Origin: Pseudorasbora parva
Taxonomy: Eukaryota; Chordata; Actinopteri; Cypriniformes; Gobionidae
DNA length: 64,000 bases
Reading direction: 5' to 3'
Assembly: GCF_024679245.1 (NCBI RefSeq)
Contig: NC_090173.1
Location: forward strand, 52,460,518 to 52,524,517
The position numbers were made by a program, and so were the translations under genes. How positions within the stretch are numbered: position 1 is the stretch's first letter; every line of letters begins with the position of its first letter. Below the pieces are notes generated by a model. It was not told where the DNA came from. It saw nothing but the letters and a program-made list of their open reading frames with translations, and did no database searches. Positions 52,885 through 63,167 of the stretch are shown one piece after another.

Positions 52885-54880
52885 CACGGAGAAGTAGGAC
52901 CGAGCAGAACAGACCCTGCCTGTCTGTGTTGATGCGCGCGTCCGCGTACAGGCAGGGACGTCTCGTGCACACTCTAAACAGTGTAAGCGCACTGAAAGTT
53001 CAACTGAGCAGCCGGTATCGCAGTCAGTCATGAAACTCCAGCAACAGATGACTTTAATGTCTTCATGGATGAAAAAAAGAAAGGAGATGAGTTGGTTGAT
53101 TCAGTAAATCAGCTCATGTCAGGGTAATCAAAATGTCTGTGTACTTATTTTTCTACAGTCTGTGGTCTACACCTGTTGATGAGCTAACGTTAACCTACAC
53201 TGTTGCTAGGTAACTTCAGACCGTTAGCTAGCTAACCTAAACATTTAATGTTGCCTAAAACATTCTGTGTCCACTTTAAACAGCAGCGTTTTCTGTCAGC
53301 GATGTATGACGAGCAGACTCTGGCTGCTGTTACTCAACTCATTATACTCAGATGCAGAAATAAAATAAGTCTTAATAATACATGTTTTTCTAAACTTGAG
53401 CTATTATTATTATTGTACCGAGTTTTTGAGAGCGCACGTTTATTTTGTTTGTATCTGAGAGCTCTGAATAAACACGAGTGAACTTTGCAACCTTATTGCT
53501 CTCACAAAATGCTTTCACCACAGCTAACAGCAAACACGACATGAATACAGTAAGAGCTTCTGTTGAGCATAATGAGCAGCGTCATTCAAACTGCAGTTTG
53601 GACAAGTGTGCACTGCAGATAAACGCGTGACAGACCGATCCGAACATTATAAAGAGTGTTCTTTGAGTGCTCTCTGTAGTTTAATCATTTAAATAACAGA
53701 TTTGTCTCATGCTGCTAACAGAAATGACGTGAAGTTGATGGTTTTAGTCACTGGCTTGATTCACTGATGCATCAAGACGGCCAACGGCGGGACTGACAGT
53801 TTTAAACGATTTAGAAAGAAAGTCTGTGTGAACTTGAATGATTAGCTACACATCAGAACTCACTGATCCCAGATCAGGCTTTAATGAACACTGTTACTCA
53901 CTGTTGGTGGCGTTGGCGGTGCTGTTGAATCCATATGGCAAAGCTTGTGCTGCTGACATCCACTGATAAACTGACTCCTTTCTCTACTAATTCTCTGGGC
54001 GGGCAAAGCAGAGGAAGGGGCGGTAACCTTTCCTGGTATGACGTCATAACAGGAGAATTCAAGATCAGCTCATCTGAGCTCTCTGTTTCTCAAAGGCTGA
54101 GAAAGACAGCCTGAACTCGTTTTATACTGATCAAAATTTCTAGTGACTTGGGGACAACATTCAGGCTAGGAGAACTCATATTAATGTTGAAAAACCTCAT
54201 AAAATAAAAAATCCATGCCTGGGACCTTTAATGTCGAGCTAGCCTGAGTTAGCCTATATTATAGGTTATATACTATATATATTTTAGTGTTATGGTTATG
54301 TGGTGAGCCTGTGTATAGTTTTACACATCAGCCCAGTCTAGTCTGTAAAGTTATTGATACGCAGTCAGTTTTTTTTTTTTACACATTAATCTGAAAATGA
54401 ATGTGGCACACCCAGTTATTAAAAATAATCTTGTGTGCCTGCAGTTTGGTGGATGTGTTAAGATTTAACAGTTACTTTGAAATAAAAGTTTGTTTAACAG
54501 TTGAAATTGTGTTTCACATTATTTAAATTATATTCATACACAAAACGTGAATTTTTAGTGAAAGTTTTTGACTTTATAAAGTCTATTTAACAACTATTTA
54601 ACAATAAATAAAGTAAGGCATAATTTTCTTATACATAGTAGCCTATTATTCTTTTTGGCAGAATTTATCATTATAAACAACTTATTTCCTGGATTTTGTA
54701 TCACCATCGTCCCTAACTGTATGTAAATGGAGGAAATGGGATTCAAATCGAAAACATTTTTCCCCATTTTGTGCCCCCCCCCCCCACTTCTCAAACCAAA
54801 GTTACACCCTTGTGTGTATATATGTGTGTATGTATGTATGTATAATATAGTAATTAGATGTCAAAATAGATGTCATTATT
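52885..54880. other. No gene recognised
   Basis: Mixed repeat-like DNA. A short open stretch near 53,030-53,130 ends at a GGTAATC donor-like word but matches nothing I know. A CTGGGACCTTTAA repeat end occurs near 54,215 and a 14-base C run near 54,773-54,786, next to a TTACACCC end that may pair with 50,970. Confidence 0.45.
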
Positions 54881-54979
54881 AGCTTAGAATCTCAGCTTTC
54901 CAATGCATCTATCCATTTTGATCAGCTCGTAACGAGCGCGGAGTTATTCATCTAAACCGGAGTGTACCGCCCGCGTTTA

Positions 54980-55660
54980 GTCACTGTAAGCATCCACTGT
55001 ACTGATGTGCTGTTTTCAACAACTGGAGCATGTTTCATGAAGTTACAAGCCTAAACGCCACTTTAGAGTGACTGTTATTCTTCTGTCAGGTTATGATTTG
55101 TTATAATTCAATGAGTAATAACTCTAGATCCATGTGACTGATTATGGTGACGTTGTTCTCTTTTAAATCGCGAGAGTCTACTGTAAATAAGGATGTGCAC
55201 TTTTCAAAGATCAGAGCATGTTTCATGAAGTTATAAGCCTAAACGCCACTTTAGCGATCCAATAGTTTATGTAGCTTCTGTGCTCCTGTCAGTTTAAAAT
55301 GTGTTCTAAATCTATCTGGGAATATTTCACGATCAGAGTGACGGATTGTTGTGTCCTTGGTCTCTTTTTAATCGCGAGAGTCTGCTGAAAACAAGGATGT
55401 GCCATTTTTAACAATCGGAGCATGTTTCATGGAGTTACAAGCCTAAACGCCAAGTCTAAGCAACTCTTACGTTTCTTCTCCGCTCGTGTGCGTCTGGGCT
55501 GTTTTTTTGTGTGTTACACTTCAACGAGGAATATCATTAGATCTAAAAGACGGATTATGGTGACATTGGGTTCTTTGTAATCGCGAGAATCTGCTGTAAA
55601 TAATGGTGCGATGTTCCACGTTTCATGAAGTTATGTTTGAAAAACGCCACGTGAATGCCG
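54980..55660. repeat. Four diverged tandem repeats of about 195 bp
   Basis: The shared word GCATGTTTCATG(A/G)AGTTA recurs at about 55,028, 55,216, 55,420 and (as CACGTTTCATGAAGTTA) 55,616. Between copies, CCTAAACGCCA and AATCGCGAGA(G/A)TCT recur in the same order. Confidence 0.82.
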
Positions 55661-55829
55661 CATCAGTATATGGGTCTGCTGGACTTAACAAACTCACTCA
55701 AGTTTAGTCAAGTTTAGTCAAAGGCCAAAACAATTATGCCTGTGTTCTACTCCGTGAGACCTTTCAAATGATATATGACACATGACAATCTGAGTTGTGT
55801 GATGTGATTGACACATTGCAGTACATAAT

Positions 55830-55905
55830 ACTCCCCCCCCAACCCCCCCCCCCCCCCCCAAATGAATTTTTTTTTTTTTTTTCTTCTTCTTCTTCTTCTT
55901 CTTCA
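55830..55905. repeat. Poly-C, poly-T and (CTT)n tracts
   Basis: C runs, then a T run, then about eight CTT repeats. A likely sequencing or assembly weak point. The lysine-rich minus frame is an artefact. Confidence 0.9.
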
Positions 55906-56269
55906 ATTTATTAGCAAATAACTCATCACTACTTTGGAGATACTCATAATGGCTACATTCATTGTAAAGTTTAGACTCTAAGCTTTCAAATGACACCTTT
56001 TTTATGTTGATCCATGCAAGATTTTTGAAAAATATTACAATTATTGTTTTTGTGGCCAGGTGGCGCCCGCGGGTGGTACACTCCGTTTTAGAGGAATAAC
56101 TCAGCTCTCGTTAAGAGTTGACCCTGATTGATAGATTCATTGGAAAGCTGAGATTCTAAGCTTGTATGATATGTACAGGGCCGCCGTTTGCTATAGGCGA
56201 GCTAGGCGGTTGCCTAGGGTAACAATTGTGTTAGGGGCGCGAGCGCGCTCTAGTGCAGCCCATTACTTC

Positions 56270-56480
56270 CCATTAAAGGTGCACTATGTAGTGTTTTTGC
56301 AGTAAAATATCCAAAAACCACTAGGCCAGTGTTATATATTTTGTTCAGTTGAGTACAATATCCCAAATGTTTCCAACTATTTGTAAATTGTGAGAAATTT
56401 GCTATTTTAACTAAGGACCGGGACGTTTCAGCATAGCGTTTGAGCGAGTCGCCTGTCAATTGCGTCATATCTGCGTAGGG
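56270..56480. other. Truncated interspersed repeat
   Basis: It begins TTAAAGGTGCACTATGTAG, a start seen in many fish repeats, and stops without a partner end where another hAT (GTAGGGATGTAACGATTACC) begins near 56,476. Confidence 0.5.
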
Positions 56481-56581
56481 ATGTAACGATTACCGGTTTC
56501 ACGATAAACCACGATAAAATGTCCTGACGGTTAGTAATATCGTTTAAAATTTAATTATCATTAAAACCGTCAGTGATTATC

Positions 56582-56882
56582 ACGATTTTGAAAACTCGCG
56601 GTAAATCCTGTCCAGTCTAGTGCAGGCGCGCGCAGCACGTGACGCAACGCTGTTTTCTGAATGAGAAGAAATGACAGAAGGCAGTGACAGTACCGGGAGA
56701 TTTTCCAGCCTTCTAAAAGTACAAAATCTGAGGTGCGGCCATATTTTGGCTTTTACAAAAGTCCTAAAGGGGAAAATGAATCAAAGAGGCTCTGGTCACC
56801 CTGTCTGCAGCAGAACATGCCAGAAGAAAGAACACTTCAAATCTGCAAAGATTTGCGAACGCGAGACAAGTGGACTTTGACC
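56582..56882 (+). pseudogene. Decayed BED-finger exon of a hAT element, copy A
   Basis: After a hAT-like end near 56,476 (AGGGATGTAACGATTACCGG) comes an exon-like stretch with words for FGFYKSPKGEN and VCSRTCQKK split over frames. This is the aromatic plus C-x2-C region of a BED finger. About 15 bp between CAGAAGAAAG and CACTTCAAATC present in copy B are missing here. BED fingers bind transposon ends. No whole frame remains. The satellite begins directly after it. Confidence 0.6.
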
Positions 56883-56888
56883 TCAAAA

Positions 56889-58306
56889 CTGTTTCAGTCT
56901 GTAAGTGTGTTCAGTTCAGTCTTTGAATGTTTCAGTCTGTAAGTGTGTTCAGTTCAGTCTTTGAATGTTTCAGTCTGTGTGTTCAGTTCAGTCTTTGAAT
57001 GTTTCAGTCTGTGTGTTCAGTTCAGTCTTTGAATGTTTCAGTCTGTAAGTGTGTTCAGTTCAGTCTTTGAATGTTTCAGTCTGTGTGTTCAGTTCAGTCT
57101 TTGGATGTTTCAGTCTGTGTGTTCAGTTCAGGCTTTGGATGTTTCAGTCTGTAAGCGTGTTCAGTTCAGTCTTTGAATGTTTCAGTCTGTAAGTGTGTTC
57201 AGTTCAGGCTTTGGATGTTTCAGTCTGTAAGTGTGTTCAGTTCAGGCTTTGGATGTTTCAGTCTGTTAGTGTGTTCAGTTCACTCTTTGGATGTTTCAGT
57301 CTGTAAGTGTGTTCAGTTCACTCTTTGGATGTTTCAGTCTGTGTTCAGTTCAGTCTTTGAATGTTTCAGTCTCTAAGTGTGTTCAGTTCAGTCTTTGAAT
57401 GTTTCAGTCTGTGTTCAGTTCAGTCTTTGAATGTTTCAGTCTGTATGTGTGTTCAGTTCAGTCTTTGAATGTTTCAGTCTGTAAGTGTGTTCAGTTCAGT
57501 CTTTGAATGTTTCAGTCTCTAAGTGTGTTCAGTTCAGTCTTTGAATGTTTCAGTCTGTAAGTGTGTTCAGTTCAGTCTTTGAATGTTTCAGTCTGTAAGT
57601 GTTTTCAGTTCAGTCTTTGAATGTTTCAGTCTGTAAGTGTGTTCAGTTCACTCTTTGAATGTTTCAGTCTGTGTGTTCAGTTCAGTCTTTGGATGTTTCA
57701 GTCTGTAAGTGTGTTCAGTTCACTCTTTGGATGTTTCTGTCTGTGTTCAGTTCAGTCTTTGAATGTTTCAGTCTCTAAGTGTGTTCAGTTCAGTCTTTGA
57801 ATGTTTCAGTCTGTAAGTGTGTTCAGTTCAGTCTTTGAATGTTTCAGTCTGTAAGTGTGTTCAGTTCAGTCTTTGAATGTTTCAGTCTCTAAGTGTGTTC
57901 AGTTCAGTCTTTGAATGTTTCAGTCTGTAAGTGTGTTCAGTTCAGTCTTTGAATGTTTCAGTCTGTAAGTGTGTTCAGTTCAGTCTTTGATGTTTCAGTC
58001 TGTAAGTGTGTTAAGTTCAGTCTTTGAATGTTTCAGTCTGTAAGTGTGTTTAATTCAGACTTTGAATGTTTCAGTCTGTAAGTGTGTTCAGTTCAGTCTT
58101 TGAATGTTTCAGTCTGTAAGTGTGTTCAGTTCAGTCTTTGAATGTTTCAGTCTCTAAGTGTGTTCAGTTCAGTCTTTGAATGTTTCAGTGTAGGCTTTGA
58201 ATGTTTCAGTCTGTAAGCGTGTTCAGTTCAGTCTTTGAATGTTTCAGTCTGTAAGCGTGTTCAGTTCAGTCTTTGAATGTTTCAGTCTGTCAGTGTGTTC
58301 AGTTCA
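56889..58306 (+). repeat. 38-bp satellite, block 1
   Basis: Tandem copies of a 38-bp unit (TTTGAATGTTTCAGTC then TGTAAGTGTGTTCAGTTCAGTC), with frequent 34-bp variants lacking TAAG. About 37 units by length. Units differ by single substitutions (GAATG/GGATG, AGTC/GGC, AAGTG/AAGCG). Each carries a TTTCAG acceptor-like and GTAAGT donor-like motif three bases apart. Open frames here are repeat artefacts. Confidence 0.95.
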
Positions 58307-58718
58307 CGATTTTGAAAACTCGCGGTAAATCCTGTCCAGTCTAGTGCAGGCGCGCGCAGCACGTGACGCAACGCTGTTTTCTGAATGAGAAGAAATGACA
58401 GAAGGCAGTGACAGTACCGGGAGATTTTCCAGCCTTCTAAAAGTAAAAAATCTGAGGTGCGGCCATATTTTGGCTTTTACAAAAGTCCTAAAGGGGAAAA
58501 TGAATCAAAGAGGCTCTGGTCACCCTGTCTGCAGCAGAACATGCCAGAAGAAAGTCGCTGTATTAGGGGAACACTTCAAATCTGCAAAGATTTGCGGACG
58601 CAAGGCAAGTGGACTTTGACCTCAAAACCAACCTACGTCTGGGAAATAATAACGTGAAGCTTGAGCCAAAGACGAACGAACACGTTCAGACACGACTAGG
58701 GTGATATTTAAGGAATAA
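58307..58718 (+). pseudogene. Decayed BED-finger exon, copy B, embedded in the satellite
   Basis: It repeats 56,582-56,882 almost exactly (from CGATTTTGAAAACTCGCGG) but keeps the 15-bp stretch lost in copy A and continues about 90 bp further (GGGAAATAATAACGTGAAGC...). Copy B is thus closer to the ancestor, and copy A cannot be its source. No intact reading frame remains. Confidence 0.65.
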
Positions 58719-60940
58719 GTCTGTAAGCGTGTTCAGTTCAGGCTTTGGAAGTTTCAGTCTGTAAGCGTGTTCAGTTCAGTCTTTGAATGTTTCAGTCTGT
58801 AAGTGTGTTCAGTTCAGTCTTTGAATGTTTCAGTCTGTAAGTGTGTTCAGTTCAGTCTTTGAATGTTTCAGTCTGTAAGTATGTTCAGTTCAGTCTTTGA
58901 ATGTTTCAGTCTGTAAGTGTGTTCAGTTCAGTCTTTGAATGTTTCAGTCTGTAAGCGTGTTCAGTTCAGGCTTTGGAAGTTTCAGTCTGTAAGCGTGTTC
59001 AGTTCAGTCTTTGAATGTTTCAGTCTGTAAGTGTGTTCAGTTCAGGCTTTGGATGTTTCAGTCTGTAAGTGTGTTCAGTTCACTTTTTGGATGTTTCAGT
59101 CTGTAAGTGTGTTCAGTTCAGTCTTTGGATGTTTCAGTCTGTAAGTGTGTTCAGTTCAGTCTTTGGATGTTTCAGTCTGTAAGTGTGTTCAGTTCACTCT
59201 TTGGATGTTTCAGTCTGTAAGTGTGTTCAGTTCAGTCTTTGGATGTTTCAGTCTGTAAGTGTGTTCAGTTCAGTCTTTGGATGTTTCAGTCTGTAAGTGT
59301 GTTCAGTTCACTCTTTGGATGTTTCAGTCTGTAAGTGTGTTCAGTTCAGTCTTTGAATGTTTCAGTCTGTAAGTGTGTTCAGTTCAGTCTTTGATGTTTC
59401 AGTCTGTAAGTGTGTTCAGTTCAGTCTTTGAATGTTTCAGTCTGTAAGTGTGTTTAATTCAGACTTTGAATGTTTCAGTGTAGGCTTTGAGTGTTTCAGT
59501 CTGTAAGCGTGTTTAATTCAGACTTTGATGTTTCATTCTGTAAGTGTGTTCAGTTCAGTCTTTGAATGTTTCAATCTGTAAGTGTGTTCAGTTCAGTCTT
59601 TGAATGTTTCAGTCTCTAAGTGTGTTCAGTTCAGTCTTTGAATGTTTCAGTGTAGGCTTTGAATGTTTCAGTCTGTAAGCGTGTTCAGTTCAGTCTTTGA
59701 ATGTTTCAGTCTGTAAGCGTGTTCAGTTCAGTCTTTGAATGTTTCAGTGTAGGCTTTGAATGTTTCAGTCTGTAAGCGTGTTCAGTTCAGTCTTTGAATG
59801 TTTCAGTCTGTGTGTTCAGTTCAGTCTTTGAATGTTTCAGTCTGTCAGTGTATTAAGTTCAGTCTTTGAATGTTTCAGTCTGTAAGTGTGTTCAGTTCAG
59901 TCTTTGAATGTTTCAGTCTGTCAGTGTGTTCAGTTCAGTTTTTGAATGTTTCAGTCTGTAAGCGTGTTCAGTTCAGTCTTTGAATGTTTCAGTCTGTAAG
60001 CGTGTTCAGTTCAGTCTTTGAATGTTTCAGTCTGTAAGTGTGTTCAGTTCAGTCTTTGATGTTTCAGTCTGTAAGTGTGTTCAGTTCAGTCTTTGAATGT
60101 TTCAGTCTGTCAGTGTGTTCAGTTCAGTCTTTGAATGTTTCAGTCTGTAAGCGTGTTCAGTTCAGTCTTTGAATGTTTCAGTCTGTAAGTGTGTTCAGTT
60201 CAGTCTTTGGATGTTTCAGTCTGTAAGTGTGTTCAGTTAAGTCTTTGGATGTTTCAGTCTGTTAGTGTGTTCAGTTCACTCTTTCGATGTTTCAGTCTGT
60301 AAGTGTGTTCAGTTCAGTCTTTGAATGTTTCAGTATGTAAGTGTGTTCAGTTCAGTCTTTGGATGTTTCAGTCTGTAAGCGTGTTCAGTTCAGTCTTTGG
60401 ATGTTTCAGTCTGTTAGTGTGTTCAGTTCAGTCTTTGGATGTTTCAGTCTGTAAGTGTGTTCAGTTCACTCTTTCGATGTTTCAGTCTGTAAGTGTGTTC
60501 AGTTCAGTCTTTGAATGTTTCAGTATGTAAGTGTGTTCAGTTCAGTCTTTGAATGGTTCAGTCTGTAAGTGTGTTCAGTTCAGTCTTTGAATGTTTCAGT
60601 CTGTAAGTATGTTCAGTTCAGTCTTTGAATGTTTTAGTCTGTGTGTTCAGTTCAGTCTTTGGATGTTTCAGTCTGTGTTCAGTTCAGTCTTTGAATGGTT
60701 CAGTCTGTAAGTGTGTTCAGTTCAGTCTTTGATGTTTCAGTCTGTAAGTGTGTTCAGTTCAGTCTTTGATGTTTCAGTCTGTAAGTGTGTTCAGTTCAGT
60801 CTTTGATGTTTCAGTCTGTAAGTGTGTTCAGTTCAGGCTTTGATGTTTCAGTCTGTAAGTGTGTTCAGTTCAGGCTTTGATGTTTCAGTCTGTAAGTGTG
60901 TTCAGTTCAGTCTTTGAATGTTTCAATCTGTAAGTGTGTT
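58719..60940 (+). repeat. 38-bp satellite, block 2
   Basis: About 58 units of the same 38-bp repeat, with higher-order patches (e.g. GATG-type units near 59,100-59,340 and 60,190-60,480, and units carrying the GTGTAGGCTTTGA variant near 59,480-59,760). It ends abruptly at AGGATAGCGC. Confidence 0.95.
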
Positions 60941-61056
60941 AGGATAGCGCTACAACCAACCAGAGCAACGACGAAGGAACACATAAACTCTGAAGTCATT
61001 CTTAAGAAGGGAAGATGTGTTCAGTGCCGTGCTTTGTTCTTTTCTCAAAGAAAAGC

Positions 61057-61196
61057 GGTAACACTTTATAATAACGATCAGTTGTAAGTCATTTATAAGT
61101 GGTTTGTTAATGAAGAACTAATCAGTTATGATTAGTTCATCATTAACTAACCACTTATAAATGACTTACAACTGAACGTTATTATAAAGTGTTACC
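61057..61196. mobile_element. 140-bp palindromic hAT-type MITE, TSD AGAAAAGC
   Basis: The ends GGTAACACTTTATAATAACG / CGTTATTATAAAGTGTTACC are inverted, and nearly the whole element is one palindrome. Exact AGAAAAGC duplications lie at 61049-61056 and 61197-61204. Confidence 0.92.
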
Positions 61197-61204
61197 AGAA
61201 AAGC

Positions 61205-61591
61205 TTAACTCCAACTCGATTTTCCAACACGTTTTCAGCTGAAGACAATGAGCAGTTAACAGGATGCAGTATTTCTGTCTTACTGTATCTATTATTAATC
61301 TTTTTGAGATTTTCACTATGCCAACCTTGTTTCATAAAAACAAAAAAAAAACAAATAAAAAAAAAGATATTATTGTGACCGATAAGTGCAAAATCAGTAG
61401 TGACATGGCTGTTTTTTTTTTTTTAGCTAGGGCTAGTTTTCTCATTTAAAATGCATGCATCCATCCTCCATACCATTTATCCACTGTAGTGTAACGGGAT
61501 ATAAAAAAAGTATTTACTTTTATGTAATTTGTACATTTGATGATAAAATTCAAATGAGAACATTCAAAATAATGTAAGGGTGTATTGTCAC
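61205..61591. other. No gene recognised
   Basis: AT-rich with A runs. No frame or repeat boundary of note. Confidence 0.5.
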
Positions 61592-61839
61592 TAGGGTTGG
61601 GCATCGAGAACCGGTTCTAACTTGGAACCGTTTAAAAAATTACGATTCCATTGGAATCGTTTAGAAAATCTATTTTCGGTTCCGATCTTCGGTTCCAAGC
61701 GCGCAAGTTTTGGTTTCCATGGCCACGTGATTTCCGGAGCTTGCGCGCACGCTTGTTCTTTTAGTCATGGAAGCCCATTAAGCGTCTTTGAAGTGTGGAT
61801 TTATTTCACTTTTAAAAGCCTGGGTCGGCACAGTGCAAC
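61592..61839. mobile_element. Left end of a TAGGGTTGGGCATCG-family element
   Basis: The terminus TAGGGTTGGGCATCG is followed by GAACCGGTTC / GGAACCG words. The other end is not found before 64,000, so it is truncated or interrupted at 61840. Confidence 0.55.
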
Positions 61840-61966
61840 TAGTGTTGTCAAAAATATCGATACTGAAATATCTGAAAAGATACGATAGCCTACACAATCG
61901 ATCCCAGCTGCACTCCTCTCCTCTCCTCTCTGACCGACAGCGAGTTGACGCGCAGCCGCATATTCC
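61840..61966 (-). mobile_element. Fragment of the TAGTGTTGTCA hAT family
   Basis: In reverse orientation it matches the last about 130 bp of the elements at 29272 and 43910: TAGTGTTGTCAAAAATATCG, then GACAGCGAGTTGAC. The rest is missing. Confidence 0.75.
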
Positions 61967-61976
61967 CAGCCAACAT

Positions 61977-62105
61977 TCTATCATGGGGCCCATGTGGGCC
62001 CCATATGGGCAGTAAACATGGGGCCTACATGGGTTTGTCCATGGGTTCCATGTGGGCCCCATCTATATTATCCCATATGAATCCCATATGGGGTCTGACT
62101 GGGGT
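61977..62105. repeat. GGGCCCCAT-type minisatellite patch
   Basis: Short irregular repeats of CATGTGGGCCCCAT and ATATGGG in both orientations over about 130 bp. Self-complementary and able to form hairpins. Confidence 0.7.
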
Positions 62106-62126
62106 TCACCCGTAGACAGCGCTCGC

Positions 62127-63167
62127 CAGGGATGGAAATTAACTTTTTTCAAAGTCTACCACTCAATGTTTTTACCAGCCACTTTTTGGTTTTTAACTGA
62201 CAATGTGTAATTGCATGTGAAAATTAATACTACAAGCTCTACAATACTTAAGCAGTTTATTTAATCTCAAGTCTCAATGAAATACTGACATTTTCACGAT
62301 GATTTGTGGTCTTTTATGGCTTCCAGTTTTATGGTTTTTAGTCCCAAGAATGAAACTATTCATTCTGGCATCTTTGAAGCGTGTTGACAACATACTGAGC
62401 AGAACATTATCAGAATGGGATGCACCGTAATCAAAATTCTTGGCTAAAAACCAAAAAAGAAGAAACCAAAGCCGAAAACCGAAAAAAAATAAAAATAAAT
62501 TCAAACTAAAATGTTTAACTCGACCACTCATGTGTACATTACAAAATAATGTTCATGCCTACTGGCCTGCAGAAAGGTACAGAAATTGAATAAAGTAATC
62601 AAATGTAAAATAACTGCATATTTAACTGTTTAAATGAAAGATTAATCCTTATTAAACTTACAAACGCTATTCACTCAAGAGCATTTTTTAATGTCAAACT
62701 AAATATAAGAACATCACTCAGGCAGCAGTAAAGGCCACTGCGCCTTTAAGACCTGATGCAGGGATATGCTCGTCTTTCTCGACTGTGCATACTATACAGT
62801 CCTCTTAAGGCATATTCAGACGATGTCTGCTAGGATACTCATCAAGATGGACATGTTGACATACTTCTTGTGTGAGTTTGTCCGTTTAAGCACAAGACTT
62901 GAAAGAGAACTTAATATTTGCGCGCTGTGAGACTCTCTCGGATGATGCACAGCGTCAGATCTCTCAGCGGGCGCGAGTCTCACAGCGCGTCTTCACGCGA
63001 GTGATGACGGGGAAAACGGCTGGTCATATGCGCACATACGGCAGCACTTGCATGCATTGAACAAAGTTTACAAAGAGGTGAAACAGCTCGGTAGGTGAAG
63101 CGAGTTTACCCGCCACAACTCAAAATCAGCCGCATTTGGCAGGTGGCGGGGCTAATGTCCATCCCTG
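62127..63167. mobile_element. Non-autonomous hAT-like element (CAGGGATGGA ends)
   Basis: The ends CAGGGATGGAAATTAA and (T)TAATGTCCATCCCTG-like (GCTAATGTCCATCCCTG) are inverted. The flanks GCGCTCGC and GCGCGCAC are only similar, so the duplication has decayed or the match is chance. 1041 bp, no protein recognised. Confidence 0.65.

Larger units (their letters stand above)
54884..56163. mobile_element. TIR element with about 100-bp ends and internal tandem repeats
   Basis: 54,884-54,980 and 56,056-56,163 are imperfect inverted repeats: AGAATCTCAGCTTTCCAAT against ATTGGAAAGCTGAGATTCT, then GGAGTTATTC against GAATAACTC and GTGTACCGCCCGCG against CGCGGGTGGTACAC. The centre holds a diverged tandem array. 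No target duplication is clear and no protein is seen, so the family is unassigned. Confidence 0.65.

Noticed and set aside
53031..53130. Host exon near 53.03-53.13 kb ending in a GGTAATC donor-like site
   Set aside because: The open stretch is short and matches no family I know; the surroundings are repeat-derived.
50968..54811. A 3.8-kb element with GGGCGTAA / TTACACCC ends
   Set aside because: The inverted ends are short and imperfect and I found no convincing target duplication, so it is mentioned only within other entries.
55718..55996. Poly-lysine containing minus-strand frame
   Set aside because: Produced by the poly-T/CTT and poly-C tracts.
57173..60530. Cys/Phe/Val-rich repetitive open frames
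   Set aside because: They are the 38-bp satellite read through; three units give a 38-residue period and no known domain.
56889..60940. CRISPR array
   Set aside because: The unit is contiguous without unique spacers, the genome is eukaryotic and no cas genes exist; it is a satellite.
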